DNA of 64,000 bases, taken from Hyposmocoma kahamanoa. Taxonomy: Eukaryota; Arthropoda; Insecta; Lepidoptera; Cosmopterigidae. The first letter of the stretch is position 1; each line of letters opens with the position of its first letter. Below are positions 1-10,363 of the stretch, piece by piece. The stretch covers positions 1,021,975-1,085,974 of the forward strand of contig NW_020653719.1 in the NCBI RefSeq assembly GCF_003589595.1. Reading direction: 5' to 3'. The position numbers and the translations under genes are program-made. The notes below the pieces were generated by a model. The model saw nothing but the letters and a program-made list of their open reading frames with translations, was not told where the DNA came from and searched no databases.

Positions 1-2
1 CC

Positions 3-1211
3 AGGCAAAGAGAGGCAATGCTGATCCCATGGCAGCATTATGACCATTTCTATGAAGATTTCACTCCTGAAGAACCGGATAGAAACTACTTTCTTGAAGG
101 ACATATAGTAGAAACTCTTCCAGATTTAGAAGTTTTAAAAAATAGACAAAGACCAACTGGAAAGCTAAAGGTTTTTTCAGAATATAGATTTATCAATGAT
201 TATCTGAATACTCCTGAATTTGAAATAGTGTACAATGAAAATGAGGCTGATATTTTATGGTACTTGCATCACTATAAATCATTCGAAGAACTTAGTAAAA
301 ATTATCCAAATAAATATGTAAATCAGTTTCCATTTGAATATGTGATTACTATAAAAGACCTATTAGCAATTGTGTCACGGAGATGTTCTGCAAAATATGA
401 AAAGACATATAGTCACAAATTGGAGACATACCCTCTTTGGTTGCCTACAACATTTAACATGAAGACTGAACTTGCAAAATTAGTATCCTGCTATACCCAA
501 AGGCAGAATGAAGATTTGGATAATTATTGGATTTGCAAGCCTTATAACTTGGCACGAGGTCTGGATACATACATTACAGACAACTTATGCCTCTTATGTA
601 GGTTGCCAGCAAGTGGTCCAAAAATAGCCCAAAAGTACATTGAAGATCCAGTACTGTTTGACAGGCCAGATGTAGGGCATGTCAAGTTTGACATCCGCTA
701 TGTTGTATTGTTGAAATATGTAAACCCAACTGAGGTATATGTGTACCACAATTTCTTCCTAAGATTTGCTAATAAAGCTTTTGCTTTGGACAATTTTGAG
801 GATTATGAACAACACTTCACTGTGATGAATTATACAGATGGAGTTCCTTTATACAGAATGCTTTGTGCAGATTTTAAAGACGAGTGGGAGAGACAGTATG
901 CAAATCACAGTTGGGCTGAAGTAGAGAAGTCAATATTCAAGATGTTTGCTGAATTATTTTCAGCTGCAACTAGTAAAAATCCACCTTATGGCATTGCTAA
1001 AAGTCCTCAGTCTAGAGCCCTGTATGCAGCTGATATAATGCTGAGTTGGCATAGGCAGAACAATGAGACTGTTATTCAGCCGAAGTTGCTCGAGATGAAC
1101 TGGATGCCTGACTGTCAGCGTGCCTGTGAATACTATCCTCAGTTTTACAATGACATTTTTTCTGTAATGTTTTTAGATAAGCAAGTTGAAACCTGCACCA
1201 AAGTATTGTAA
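3..1211 (+). CDS. TTLL12: TTLL12-like tubulin-tyrosine ligase family protein, C-terminal part (5' partial)
   Basis: The frame is open from the left edge (an in-frame Met lies at 18) to a TAA at 1209-1211, about 400 residues without an intron. It matches the C-terminal TTL domain of TTLL12 and has the family's ATP-grasp landmarks: WICKPYNLARGLDT (the WIxKP lysine region), QKYIEDPVL, VKFDIRYVVLL, and the metal-site-type LLEMNWMPDC followed by YPQFYNDIFSVMFLD near the C-terminus. TTL-domain proteins ligate amino acids to tubulin; TTLL12 is a divergent member of uncertain enzymatic activity, linked to tubulin modification and to H4K20 methylation. Human TTLL12 is about 640 residues, so the N-terminal third lies to the left. 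Whether Met18 is internal or begins an exon cannot be decided, but the frame continues upstream of it. The gene converges on ZFPL1. Confidence 0.93.
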   Translation, partial: RQREAMLIPWQHYDHFYEDFTPEEPDRNYFLEGHIVETLPDLEVLKNRQRPTGKLKVFSEYRFINDYLNTPEFEIVYNENEADILWYLHHYKSFEELSKNYPNKYVNQFPFEYVITIKDLLAIVSRRCSAKYEKTYSHKLETYPLWLPTTFNMKTELAKLVSCYTQRQNEDLDNYWICKPYNLARGLDTYITDNLCLLCRLPASGPKIAQKYIEDPVLFDRPDVGHVKFDIRYVVLLKYVNPTEVYVYHNFFLRFANKAFALDNFEDYEQHFTVMNYTDGVPLYRMLCADFKDEWERQYANHSWAEVEKSIFKMFAELFSAATSKNPPYGIAKSPQSRALYAADIMLSWHRQNNETVIQPKLLEMNWMPDCQRACEYYPQFYNDIFSVMFLDKQVETCTKVL

Positions 1212-1268
1212 TGTTTTTGGAATTTACATATGTATATTAACATTATTGGAAACTACTGTCACAATTTT

Positions 1269-1274
1269 TTTATT
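1269..1274 (-). terminator. Candidate poly(A) signal for ZFPL1 (AATAAA on minus strand)
   Basis: TTTATT on the plus strand gives AATAAA on the minus strand, about 200 bases beyond the ZFPL1 stop. If used, the ZFPL1 3' UTR would overlap the TTLL12 3' UTR across roughly 1269-1475. Confidence 0.35.
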
Positions 1275-1447
1275 GTTAACTATTATGTTAAGTGCCCATC
1301 CATATATATTGTTTTTTTTATCAAAAGGTACATATATGTATAGTACGATGTTTATGTCGTATTGAAGTAAAATACAATTTCAATTAGTATTGTTATATTA
1401 TTTAAATACCTAATACATATCACTTTAAAGGATTGCTTGATTTTATA

Positions 1448-1453
1448 AATAAA
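1448..1453 (+). terminator. Poly(A) signal AATAAA for TTLL12
   Basis: This canonical AATAAA lies about 240 bases after the TTLL12 stop. It sits only 22 bases from the stop codon of the opposing ZFPL1 gene, so cleavage would fall near or inside ZFPL1's last exon. No functional evidence is available. Confidence 0.5.
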
Positions 1454-1474
1454 GGATTATTCAGTATTAAATAA

Positions 1475-1658
1475 CTAGTTCTTCTGGAGTATCCTTCGTT
1501 CTTCATCTCTCATTAATCCAAATGGGTTTTCGCTATCAACATCGCGTCGGCTGAGCAGCAGTAAGACGACAATGACAGTCATAATAATGATTATAGGAAT
1601 CCAGTAGCGCTTGCATACGCCTCCGACTCTTCGCACTCGTGAAGATGGGAGTGAATTC
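1475..1658 (-). CDS. ZFPL1: ZFPL1 exon 6 (transmembrane segment and stop)
   Basis: The acceptor is ATTTTAG. It encodes the basic CKRYW, a 16-residue hydrophobic run, [14 protein letters not shown] and ends ...LQKN-TAG. Confidence 0.92.
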
Positions 1659-4600
1659 CTAAAATTGTTTAAGATGGCTTAAAATTACACAAATAATTTT
1701 GAACTAACTCTACTGGTTACAGATGATTATAGATTATTATTTTGTTAGAGAGGTATTGGTGATTGTACAGTCAACATCAGAAGTTTGCAAAATCTAAATC
1801 AATGATTTCAACATTGGCGATATTCATAGAAACAAACCAGCCCGTTGCACCAAGTACCAACAAACAAGTGTTCTCTATTGTGAACAAAATTTGATGTTCC
1901 TTACATTTTCACCAAATAGGCAAGTACTGAACAGCTTATTTTTATTTTCGTAATAGTTGATTTTATAAAGGCGTTAAACTTCTAAAATTCGTTTTAAAAG
2001 ACTAGATACTCTACAATAACAAGTAGGTAGGTAATGTGTTTAATATTGTTGTACTCGCCTTTGTAGTACTGAAGGTGTAAATAAACTACACTCAATTTTG
2101 TATGTGCTTTTCATGTCGCTGTGCGATAAAATGTTTATATGTTACACTAGCTCGCAATAATAGTTTTATCAACTTTTGATAAGAAAGAATTGATGTATGT
2201 TTGTTATATTTACAGTTCATTTCATTCCAGAAGGGGCAATGGTGCTACACAGCCATGAATGGCTTGAAATGAAATCAGTCGATAATCTTAAAACGTATAA
2301 CTTACTTCCACCATCTGCTGAGCCATGCAAATGTAGATTTCTGCTTGTATTTGTTTTCATCATGATCAAAATTTTTTGTAGGCTTTCCTTGTTCAATAGG
2401 CTTGAAACCTTTCCTCGAAGATTGACCTCCTGCAAATAAAAAACAACATTTCCAAATAAATCTATTTATACAGGCGCCTTGACGTCGAGTTGCGGACACT
2501 AGCCCGTTACACCAAGTACCAAGTAAATCTATTTATATATATCTTTGAAATTACTATATAAAATATTCATAAGATTTGAGATTATTTTTAGGCTCAACTC
2601 ACACTGGCGCAGAGTCGAAGCGTCGTGTCCTGTTTTTAACGACTTCAAAAAAAGGAGGAGGTTCTCAATTCGTCTGTTTTTTTTTTGTATGTATGTTACG
2701 CGATAACTCCGCCATTTGTGAATTGATGATTCTTTTTTGCTGGAGAGACCTCAGAAGTGGTCACATTTAAATTTGAAGAAATAATACCTTTAAGGGTGGT
2801 AAACTAGGAGATGAATGACTTTTGAGGTCGGTTTTTAGTCGGAGGTTAGTTCAAGTACACCGCCTGCCTGGATCACAGTGGTCGGCGTCTGACGGCCAAG
2901 TAACGCGTGTCGACGCGCGAAGCCGCTAGTATGCTACCAAGCTCGACTCGACACTCGATTCCATATTTGCAAAACACAAATTTGTACCTTAATAATGGGA
3001 AAATAGAGATGAATATGCTATAGGCGAAAAACATGACGCGTCGCGACGCTTCGACTCTGCGTCAGTGTGAGTTGAGCCTTAGGGTAAACCTATATATTTA
3101 TTATTTTAACAATTATCAAATTCGATATCAGTTAGATAGTAATTTTGTTCAATATTTAATCCTCAAAATTATTTTATGCTTTCTATTAGAAAATTTGATT
3201 CCCTTAATAATAAATGTTATGTGTATAGTTCCCAGTATTGAGAATGTAAAAGAAATTTAAATATAGGCACAAAACGGGTATTTTAAAAACAATGATTTGA
3301 AAAAATCACCATGTCGGTTAAACAGAATTTTCTTGACAACCTTGTGAACAAAATGTTTTTTTTTTTTTTTTTCCCACAAACAACAAAAGCATAATTTTTT
3401 CAGACTCTAAAAGCTGTTTACAGGCTATTTTGGCAAAGCAATTCATTGGCAAAACTAAACGCATATTATCCTGAAGATCAAGGAAGTTTTATACCAATGT
3501 CATTGTAATAATATACCAAGTTGTGTTAGCGTGGGTTCCAGGACACAGTGGGACGCAATGAAACTGCACACATGTTGGCAAAAAATGCTATTGAAACTGT
3601 TGTCTTGCTAGCTCTAACTACCAATTATATGTTTTCCTCATGGAGCGCTGAGTGTAACAAAAGAAACTCACTAAGGGCATATATTTCGCTGACATCGCTG
3701 ACATTTCCCATAAAGCCTTGGTTTTTATCTCTAAAGGATTTAGTAAAACTGTAACGTCTACCTTATGCCGACTTCGTATTGGTCATACCTGCACCCCAGT
3801 CCATCTGGCAAAACTTAGAATACGGGATAGCTCAATTTGTGAATGTGGCCTGGATGAAGGCATCCCAGACCACATATTTTTCAGCTGCCCTATCAGAACA
3901 TGTTCCATTTATGATAGTCTTCCACCTTCTATTCCTGGCCCCGAAAATTTCAAGTTTCTGTTATCTGTTTATACAAATCCCCTCATAGAATTAATATCAG
4001 ATTTTGTTAGTACTAACAAATTTAAATTATAAAACTAATTTACTTATAATAACATATAGGTAATGGTGATGATATATTGTGTTGCTTTGTATTGTTCCAG
4101 AAGCCGGAATAGACTAAAGAGCAGTGTTAATTAATTAAATACTAAAAAAAATGTAAGTGTAACTCCCATGACTGACTTGACATTGGTAAAATTCTTCAAG
4201 AGCAGCCAGAAACTTTAAAAATAGAATAGAAAATGTTTCCCGGTACAACGAATTTTCTAAATTGTTTCTGGTCTGGGTGTGTGGGTGGGGATCAGGTAAT
4301 TGGTAAATCTGGTTGATAGGCACAATATCATTTTTCTCTTTAATATAGTTTATAATCATGTGTAACTTATTACACTGTAATGCCGCTCGTATCAATTACT
4401 GCAATATCCGGGTGGGTGATAGCCAGGTGATCCATCAAACAGGTTAATTCATGGTATTAACCGTAGTCTCTTACAAAGGTATAAACCCTTAATGTAAAAA
4501 AAGTCAACCACCATAACAAAAATATGTATATGAAAAACTTTTGTCAAGCGAAAATACAGATAATTATTACTGAAATATTTAAGCAAGATATATATAATTA

Positions 4601-7600
4601 AAATTTTATTGAATTGGTATTCAATTATATTTTGTGAAATTACTCCACCAGTTCATTATAATTATTAATACAAAGATCGAACACTCAGAAAAAATTCTTC
4701 GATCCGGCCGGATACGAACCGACGTCTCCCAGCAAACAGCGCCACACGCCATGCCAACTAAGCCACGGAATGAACCTGGGGACCTCACGAATTTTTCTAT
4801 GTGCTTGTTGTCGAATCTCTGTATTTGGTTTTCAATGACTTTTTAGCGGTAGCGTAGAGCGGTAGTATAAGGTATAATTATTTCGATTCTACATTGCATG
4901 TGTATGTATTTTGTACGATTGTCAAGCAGCATTCTCAATTATCTAAAATGTCTGAAAAAACACATGCGCGAAAAGATATCCAAATAGAGATGCTAGTAAA
5001 AGTATACTGTATTTAAGAGTATTTATATTAATCTGCCTACCTATGTGGCTGAATAAATATTATTCAATATTCAATGTGATTTATACGTTCCAATGCTGGT
5101 CACGGGTCTCCTGTCCAGCGAGGGTTTAGGCCATAATACGCCGCACTGGCCCAAAGCGGGTTGGGGACCTAACCTTCATCGACGAGCAGGTTTCATCACG
5201 ATGATTTCCTTCACTGAAAAGTTCATGGTAAATTTCGCAAATAAATTCCGAAAAAACTTCCGAGGCTTCTGCTTCAGAGGCGATAGGTCAAACCATTACG
5301 TTACCACGGCCTTACATATATATATATATATATATTATAAATAAATACGGAATAAATATATAGCATGAATCCAATTAACATCAAACAAAACCTACTCAAA
5401 TAAACCATTTCCATTTTTTACCTATATTGAAGGGAGCTAATATTACCTTGTAAACTGTCGCTCCTTTTCGTGGAAGTGTTATCATACATGTTAACGGAAT
5501 CATCAGGGATTTGAACAATGGAATGTGGCGTGCCATTCGCTGAACGGTTGGTGGACTCGTCATCGCTGGCGCCTACTGGTGTGCCTCGTTGACTGTCCAC
5601 AGTGCTGTTGTAGTAGTGATCGATTGGTGATTGACTGCGTCTCGATACTGCCCCTTTCAGATCTTGGTCTTCTGATAGCTAACATATATACATGTTAAAT
5701 TATTGTTGTTTGACTGACAAAGACTTTGAACCGCATTGCTGATTGCTATGCTCCATAAACCCAGATGAAAAGAGAATAAAGAATCTCAAAACAGTTAAAA
5801 AGGGGTTAGGGCGCCTCCAAATTAGACGCTTATAGAAGCACTAATTTTCATATAGTATTTAGTAGAAGCGTAGTCGCAACGCCAGTCGTGATACACGCGC
5901 GCTACGTTCGCAGTTAAATTAAAGTTAAGGTAAAATTTGATGCGGCCAACGTTTAGTCGTATTTTTCACATGGAACACGTCACCCTGACTATGAATGATG
6001 AACAATAGATACAAAACAAACATTATTAATTTAAAAAACTATCAGAAATCTTTAATCATCAAAGAACTTAAATTATGAAGTTATCAGTTTTTATAAGAAG
6101 AGTAAATTATGAGAAGAGAATTAATTTGTTACTTATGTTCACCCTATTCACTACTTTCACGCATATTTTTACTTTTTCCACTCCTAAAACTAATATCATT
6201 TGCACTTTGTGGAGGCAGTTGCTGTTAGCGGAGCGATTTTTATTGTTGTGATAATGCTGCACTACTTGCGGCTATATTTGGAACTAAGTATCTGAAAGCA
6301 GCGTAACAATGACGCTATTATACGATGCTATTCTGGCGGCACATTACTTCGTCGCTTTGTGAAAAGCTACGTGCTATTACAATGCGTTTCATATTATTTT
6401 TTTTTACTGTATAATTTACAATAAATTCATTATATTAAAATAGTTACCAAGGGTAGTCCAAGTCCTGCTCTCGCCCAATTGACTCCAGCCAATTTGGCAC
6501 GTAGTTCATCAGCTACAGGAGACACTAAATTGGGGGGTGGAAATACTGGTGTTGCACAGGAAGGGCATTGGTATCCTGCCGGCGCTGTTGTACGTGGTAG
6601 CGCACGGTAACTAGCTTCGGCACATGACCAGTGAAACACATCTGGAAAATAAACATAAACAAATAAGACACTGGACATATTTCGAAAAGAGTTGATTAAT
6701 TAATGCAAAAGACAGAAGAACAGTCAGAACTATATCCTAATAGCAAGAAAATAGGAAATACAAACTCCAAATGGAACACATCTTAATTGATCACCAGTAC
6801 AGCTGCCTAACATCATATTCATCATTCACTCATAGTCGCAACGGCAGATTACACAATTAACAGGGGACAAAACAAACCACAAAATCATTTTGATACATTT
6901 AATGGTAAATAACTACATCTGTCTATGGATATGCCATAAACTAAGCAGGCATTCTTAAGCCTTGCATTTGGTTTTTCATCAGGGAGTACCAGTTCCTTAG
7001 ACACAAACTTCATCGCGTTCACGCTACGCGGCTACCCTGTTGCGTGCATCTAACTGCCATGGCAAATACATTCTATTTATTTAGCTTTTACGTTTTAACT
7101 TAAATGAGCGTCACGGGCGCGCGAGCGAGTTTGGCTTGTCTTTGGTCTACGCGGCGGCTACGCGGCGACCGCGCGGTTATATTAATCCGAGGAATTTCAA
7201 TGTTGTTGCCTAGTAAATAGAATTCAGATTCGCGGCGGGCAGACGCCGCGCGAAAACTGGGCGTTAACTCTGATAGTGTATAAGATGTTTGAGTGCTGTA
7301 AAAATCAGAGCGATATGCAGTGTGTGGTACAACTCTCAGAAAATTTCTGTGAAACATCATAATAAAAGACTGTGAAAGGTGATAGTGACTAATAATACTT
7401 CTATACTTTAGTTATACAGCCTGGGCATTTGGTTTGATTATATTAGATTAAAGGGATCAATTCCTGGGTGAAATGATTTGAGCACATTAGTAATAAAATG
7501 CTTCATGTTTTTAATAAACAAAGCTTGTTGTTCTGTGATGTTACAATGTCCTAAGATGTGAAGATAATGCTAAGGTTGAAACCATCACACCATTATAATT

Positions 7601-8844
7601 TAAGTTGAAATAAGGGAATTTGACTTATGCGCTTTAGTTGGTTGATTAAAATTAATTATGTTGTAGCCAATTAAATTAAAAGTAAAGAATGGTGTGTATT
7701 TTTTAAACTTATATGCTTTAGTCTGCTTGTTATACAATTTATAGAACAAAAACTAGAGATTGGTTAACCTCGACGTAATATCGCACATTAAACTAACACT
7801 ATCACTAAATGAAACCCTAGCTTTTTGAAATTTCAGAAACCTTAATGACCATTGGAAATGAAACTGTTTTTTCAGATATAAATCACATATTACTTATTTC
7901 TTTCAAACAAATCATTGTTTCAGGCCGTCTATAGATCCCCTGGTCACGGCAGACTAACTGGTTGACATAAAAACACAAATATATGCAATTTTGATCCAGA
8001 AAAAATGGTTTCATTTCCTATGTGTAATAAATACAAAAACTTAGTAATTCCATATTTAACAACCACTCCCAAAAGTGGATCTTTTCCTTTAGCAATGATT
8101 TCAACATACAATATGTATTTCAACCACAATGAGGATGTCTTAAACAGCACAGGTCAAACAAGCATGTAAGAACAGCAAAATAGATGCAGTTGCAAGAAGT
8201 GTAAGTATGTCAGTAGTGTGGTAAGTAGAGGTCTGTAGTTTCTTATGTCACTGAAGAACAGTAGTGATTTTTTATTTTTTTTTATGATACCAGTTGCCAG
8301 GATGAAACAAGGCTTGTGCCTGCTGTTAAGCAACCATAGCAGCTACAGTGCCACCCAGAGCTTTAAATTGCAAAGATCTGAGGGTCACTGACACTGTGTC
8401 TGTCACTCTGAGACATTAGTTGACAAGCTTCTTGTGCCTGTAATTTCAACCAGCACCCTTAAGCCTTCAAAACCGGAACGCAATAATAGTCACATTACTG
8501 CTTAGCGATAGAAATAGGTAAGGGGGCAATACTTCTTACTACTTACGATAACAAGTGAGGCGAATACATTCTCCCTCGCTCAAAGGTTTTGTGCATATCT
8601 CGCATATGGGGTTGTAATCACTGTCTTGTAGCCACTGAAGATACGATTGAATGATGCACTAAAATTACAAGCAAACACATGTAACCACTGTGTTTATGGA
8701 AGCAGCTGTTGTCATATGACAACGTGTTTATGAAAGATTTACCTTTGGGTGGTTTGTCACCATACAATATTCACAAACATTAACTCTATGCTCGAAACAA
8801 AACTGATTCGTAACTCTCCTTTTTGGACATTTGCACAAACCCAT
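1475..8844 (-). CDS. ZFPL1: ZFPL1, zinc finger protein-like 1 (whole gene span, six exons)
   Basis: Six exons (8743-8844, 8547-8658, 6448-6641, 5447-5678, 2306-2429, 1475-1658) sum to 948 nt: 315 residues plus stop, against about 310 in human ZFPL1. All junctions have GT/AG and consistent phases. Order of parts: an N-terminal B-box-like zinc site ([10 protein letters not shown]... with C4, C6, C16, H19, C24, C27, H32), an atypical RING (C53, C56, C70, H75, C78, C97, C100), the family block [15 protein letters not shown], a polar Ser/Asp-rich linker, and a C-terminal transmembrane segment [16 protein letters not shown] (about 275-290) with a short cytosolic tail ending LQKN. ZFPL1 is a conserved cis-Golgi integral membrane protein that binds GM130 and helps keep the cis-Golgi assembled. 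The start is fixed by the conserved MGLCKCPKR. Introns carry transposon relics but the coding sequence looks intact. Confidence 0.95.
1659..2305 (-). other. ZFPL1 intron 5
   Basis: AT-rich intron DNA with no coding signal. At 1839-1860 it carries a 22-base sequence (agcccgttgcaccaag core) repeated almost exactly at 2501-2522 in the neighbouring intron, probably a repeat fragment. Confidence 0.6.
2306..2429 (-). CDS. ZFPL1: ZFPL1 exon 5 (membrane-proximal linker)
   Basis: The acceptor is TTTGCAG and the donor GTAAGT. It encodes [14 protein letters not shown] to [11 protein letters not shown]. The [17 protein letters not shown] stretch matches the DDDKYRRRPALGWL-like region of the family. It enters in phase 1 and leaves in phase 2. 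Confidence 0.88.
2591..3078. mobile_element. MITE with 35-bp TIRs and TTA target duplication (PIF/Harbinger-like)
   Basis: Left TIR 2591-2625 begins ggctcaactcacactg. Right TIR 3044-3078 ends cagtgtgagttgagcc. The TIRs match at 34 of 35 positions. TTA flanks both ends (2588-2590 and 3079-3081). Three-base TTA duplications and GG-starting TIRs are typical of PIF/Harbinger elements. There is no transposase. A family C repeat lies inside at about 2634-2842. Confidence 0.8.
2634..2842 (+). repeat. Dispersed repeat family C, copy nested in the MITE
   Basis: It starts with cgacttcaaaaaaaggagg and ends with gaggtcggtttttagtcgg. The same sequence recurs at about 37257-37572 (-), 50745-50935 (-), 51193-51415 (+) and 62408-62640 (+). 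Confidence 0.7.
3410..4107 (+). pseudogene. Non-LTR retrotransposon relic (RNase H and C-terminal zinc knuckle)
   Basis: The fragment lies in ZFPL1 intron 4. It encodes AWVPGHSG of an RNase H domain at about 3530-3550, immediately followed by a stop. After frame changes come [19 protein letters not shown] and a knuckle [20 protein letters not shown] ending at 4030. This arrangement is typical of I/R1-group LINEs that carry RNase H. The copy is 5' truncated, has several stops and frameshifts, and is dead. It belongs to the same broad family as the relic at 10640-11867. Confidence 0.75.
4634..4780 (-). repeat. tRNA-like SINE fragment
   Basis: On the minus strand, TGGCTTAGTTGGCA (A box, 4752-4765) and GGTTCGTATCC (B box, 4710-4720) are spaced as in a tRNA-derived SINE head. 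No complete tRNA cloverleaf was made out. Confidence 0.5.
5085..5312 (-). repeat. Dispersed SINE-like repeat family E
   Basis: It shares gtctcctgtccagcgagggt, ggtttcatcacgatg and catggtaaattt blocks with 45255-45545 and, partly, 25685-25860. The right end (ggcgataggtcaaaccatt... ccacggc) resembles the reverse complement of a tRNA-type head. Confidence 0.6.
5317..5336. repeat. (AT)n microsatellite
   Basis: An uninterrupted run of AT dinucleotides directly after the family E repeat. Confidence 0.85.
5447..5678 (-). CDS. ZFPL1: ZFPL1 exon 4 (linker)
   Basis: The acceptor is GTTAG and the donor GTAATA. It encodes 77 residues of low-complexity polar linker rich in Ser, Asp and Thr, starting [15 protein letters not shown]. 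It is fast-evolving and assigned mainly from phase and position. Confidence 0.85.
5679..6447 (-). other. ZFPL1 intron 3
   Basis: AT-rich with a few GC-richer patches (about 5865-5910 and 6180-6360). No coding signal or clear repeat boundary was seen. Confidence 0.5.
6448..6641 (-). CDS. ZFPL1: ZFPL1 exon 3 (second half of RING)
   Basis: The acceptor is TTTTCCAG and the donor GTAACT. The exon completes HVFHWSC and YQCPSC and then encodes the family-specific block [12 protein letters not shown]. It enters in phase 1 and leaves in phase 0. Confidence 0.93.
6642..8267 (-). other. ZFPL1 intron 2, main part
   Basis: There is a GC-rich block at 7105-7255 with many CG dinucleotides; the open frame on its minus strand (7100-7360) has no recognisable domain and I do not call it a gene. 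The rest is AT-rich, with the family B fold-back at 7845-8050. Confidence 0.5.
7845..8050. repeat. Family B repeat in fold-back arrangement
   Basis: The left half (+) reads ggaaatgaaactgtttttt... tttcaaacaaatc, then tcaggccgtc...ggtcacgg. The right half is the same family inverted (aaacacaaatatatgc... ggtttcatttcc). Other family B pieces are at 16930-17040, 25560-25680, 33130-33340 and 34710-34768. Confidence 0.6.
8268..8540 (-). mobile_element. Family A retroposon copy, next to ZFPL1 exon 2
   Basis: It reads in minus orientation from aggtaagggggcaatactt down to an A-rich tail preceded by a GGTATCATAAA-like end. It has the shared blocks gctttaaattgcaaagatct and ttgacaagcttcttgtgcct. It ends against the ZFPL1 intron 2 donor. 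Confidence 0.75.
8547..8658 (-). CDS. ZFPL1: ZFPL1 exon 2 (first half of RING)
   Basis: The acceptor is TTTTAG and the donor GTAAGT. The exon encodes [17 protein letters not shown] and the first RING cysteines (CEIC, LTCY), ending in phase 1. A family A retroposon copy ends within a few bases of the donor (8541-8546). Confidence 0.93.
8743..8844 (-). CDS. ZFPL1: ZFPL1 exon 1 (start codon, B-box-like zinc finger)
   Basis: ATG is the complement of 8842-8844. The exon encodes 34 residues, [10 protein letters not shown] to NHPK, and ends in phase 0 at a GTAAAT donor. It contains the paired Cys/His of the N-terminal zinc site and the conserved [13 protein letters not shown] core. Confidence 0.93.
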
Positions 8845-9957
8845 AATGGCGTCTTGATCCTCATATAATCAGCTATTAATTAAATGTCAAGTTATGTTTC
8901 CCGGTGAGGAAATAACATGAAAATTCTTTTTAATTTCGGAGACAAACAAAAATTAGCAATGAACGATCGGCCACGTAAATTAAAATCAAAGAGTATTAAA
9001 ATGTCAAAAGTAATGTGAAATGACTGCGTTCACAAATTTCTTTTAGTGGATTGAAGCTATTGTTTAACTGTTTGAAAAAAATGACATAAACGTCAAACCG
9101 AAAATAATTTTGGGGTATAATTTGGTAGAAACAGTAGAAAGCACAAAGAAAGTGGAATAAATAAATGCGGATATTATATTGGTATATGTATACATATGAC
9201 ATATTTATGTAAATAGTTATAATTTTATCGTATTAATAAGTGTGGTCGTAAGCAACGCTAGACAGATGTAATTTACAATTAATTATATCTACGTGTATTT
9301 TATTTATGATATTACAACAATAGTTAATTTTAATTATTGTGAGCAGAGCACTAGCTAATTTTTTTCTATGGACGGGGCTTTTTTTATTAATAGTTTTGGC
9401 TTGGGTACAAGTCCTTTGAGCCATGTCTTCGTTTAATTATCGGGATCCTCAGAAATATTTGCCATTGTAGTTCTAAATTCTAATATATTATGTTTTCACT
9501 TTCCCTCAAATAACTTGGGTCACTTATTTGGGTATATTAAATAGTCTTTTAAGCGGCGGGAGTCAATATTTATGTTTTGCTTTTACTTAAATTACATTAT
9601 CTTTTATAACTTTGAACAATAACTTTGAATTCGTAATTAGTGGAATTTTCAGGATAAAGTCTTTTGTAATTTGGTATAAAATATGGAATATAGTTCTAAC
9701 TTTCTTCATCACTGTTTCTTTCTTCGTTTATTCTTCATAATATACTTAAAATAAAAATAATCTTTGTAAAAACTGTACTCGTAACTTTAAAAACCCGTCA
9801 TTTTTTTTCTATGGACGGGTTGGTACAGTTTGCAAAATAGTGCTGTGAAACGGATCCCATCTACCAATAACGGGGCCATGCCGCCTATGCATCCAATCAA
9901 GTACTTGAGTTATTATGTCGATGATGATTATTGTCGGAGTGAACTAATAAATCGTTT
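8845..9957. other. Intergenic DNA upstream of ZFPL1
   Basis: AT-rich. It presumably holds the ZFPL1 promoter just above 8844, but no TATA or initiator can be chosen with confidence. The short sequence ttttttctatggacggg occurs twice (about 9360-9378 and 9803-9820). Confidence 0.4.
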
Positions 9958-10022
9958 TAAATACGTATTGCTTATGAGAGGAGTGGCCAGCAGTGAGATG
10001 TAGGCTATTATTATTACTAATT
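9958..10022 (+). repeat. LINE 3' tail fragment
   Basis: gaggagtggccagcagtgagatgtaggctattattatta resembles the usual tail of lepidopteran LINEs (...cagcagtggacg...ggctg followed by a trinucleotide run). A short open frame leading into it (about 9850-10003) may be residual coding sequence. Confidence 0.4.
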
Positions 10023-10198
10023 TGAATTTTGTACTAAAAAGAATATCTATTTAATTCCAAAGAAGCTCGTCTTTATGACAGGCACACCTTAAATCGAAGG
10101 TATTTGGATTTGACGCATTATATGATTCCCAGCATGGAAACCGGTACGTGTTAGATTAATGTTCATTCTCTCCAAATAAATCGTCAATTTTACCTTGC

Positions 10199-10363
10199 AG
10201 CGCGAGGAGGCGCGCACAGTCGCAGAAATGCTCGAACATTCAGTAGAATTCTCGCGACTGCGTCTTGAGGCCAGTGAGCATAGTATAATATCATTGACAG
10301 ACATAATCGACATTGTCGATCGAATTATAGACGTTTTCGAGTTGTTTGGGAGTGCTTATTGAG
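10199..10363 (+). other. Orphan exon-like open frame, 54 residues to a stop
   Basis: A good acceptor (ttttaccttgcag) is followed by an open frame REEARTVAEMLEHSVEFSRL...FELFGSAY and TGA at 10361-10363. The composition (alternating charged and hydrophobic residues, helix-like) looks protein-like. I recognise no family, and the upstream DNA (a GTACGT donor at about 10144) does not join in frame. It could be a terminal exon of an undetected gene, an exon captured by a transposon, or chance. Confidence 0.25.

Noticed and set aside
7100..7360. GC-rich minus-strand frame of 86 codons in ZFPL1 intron 2
   Set aside because: No recognisable domain, Arg-rich translation typical of GC-rich non-coding DNA, and the ZFPL1 exons on both sides already join in phase.
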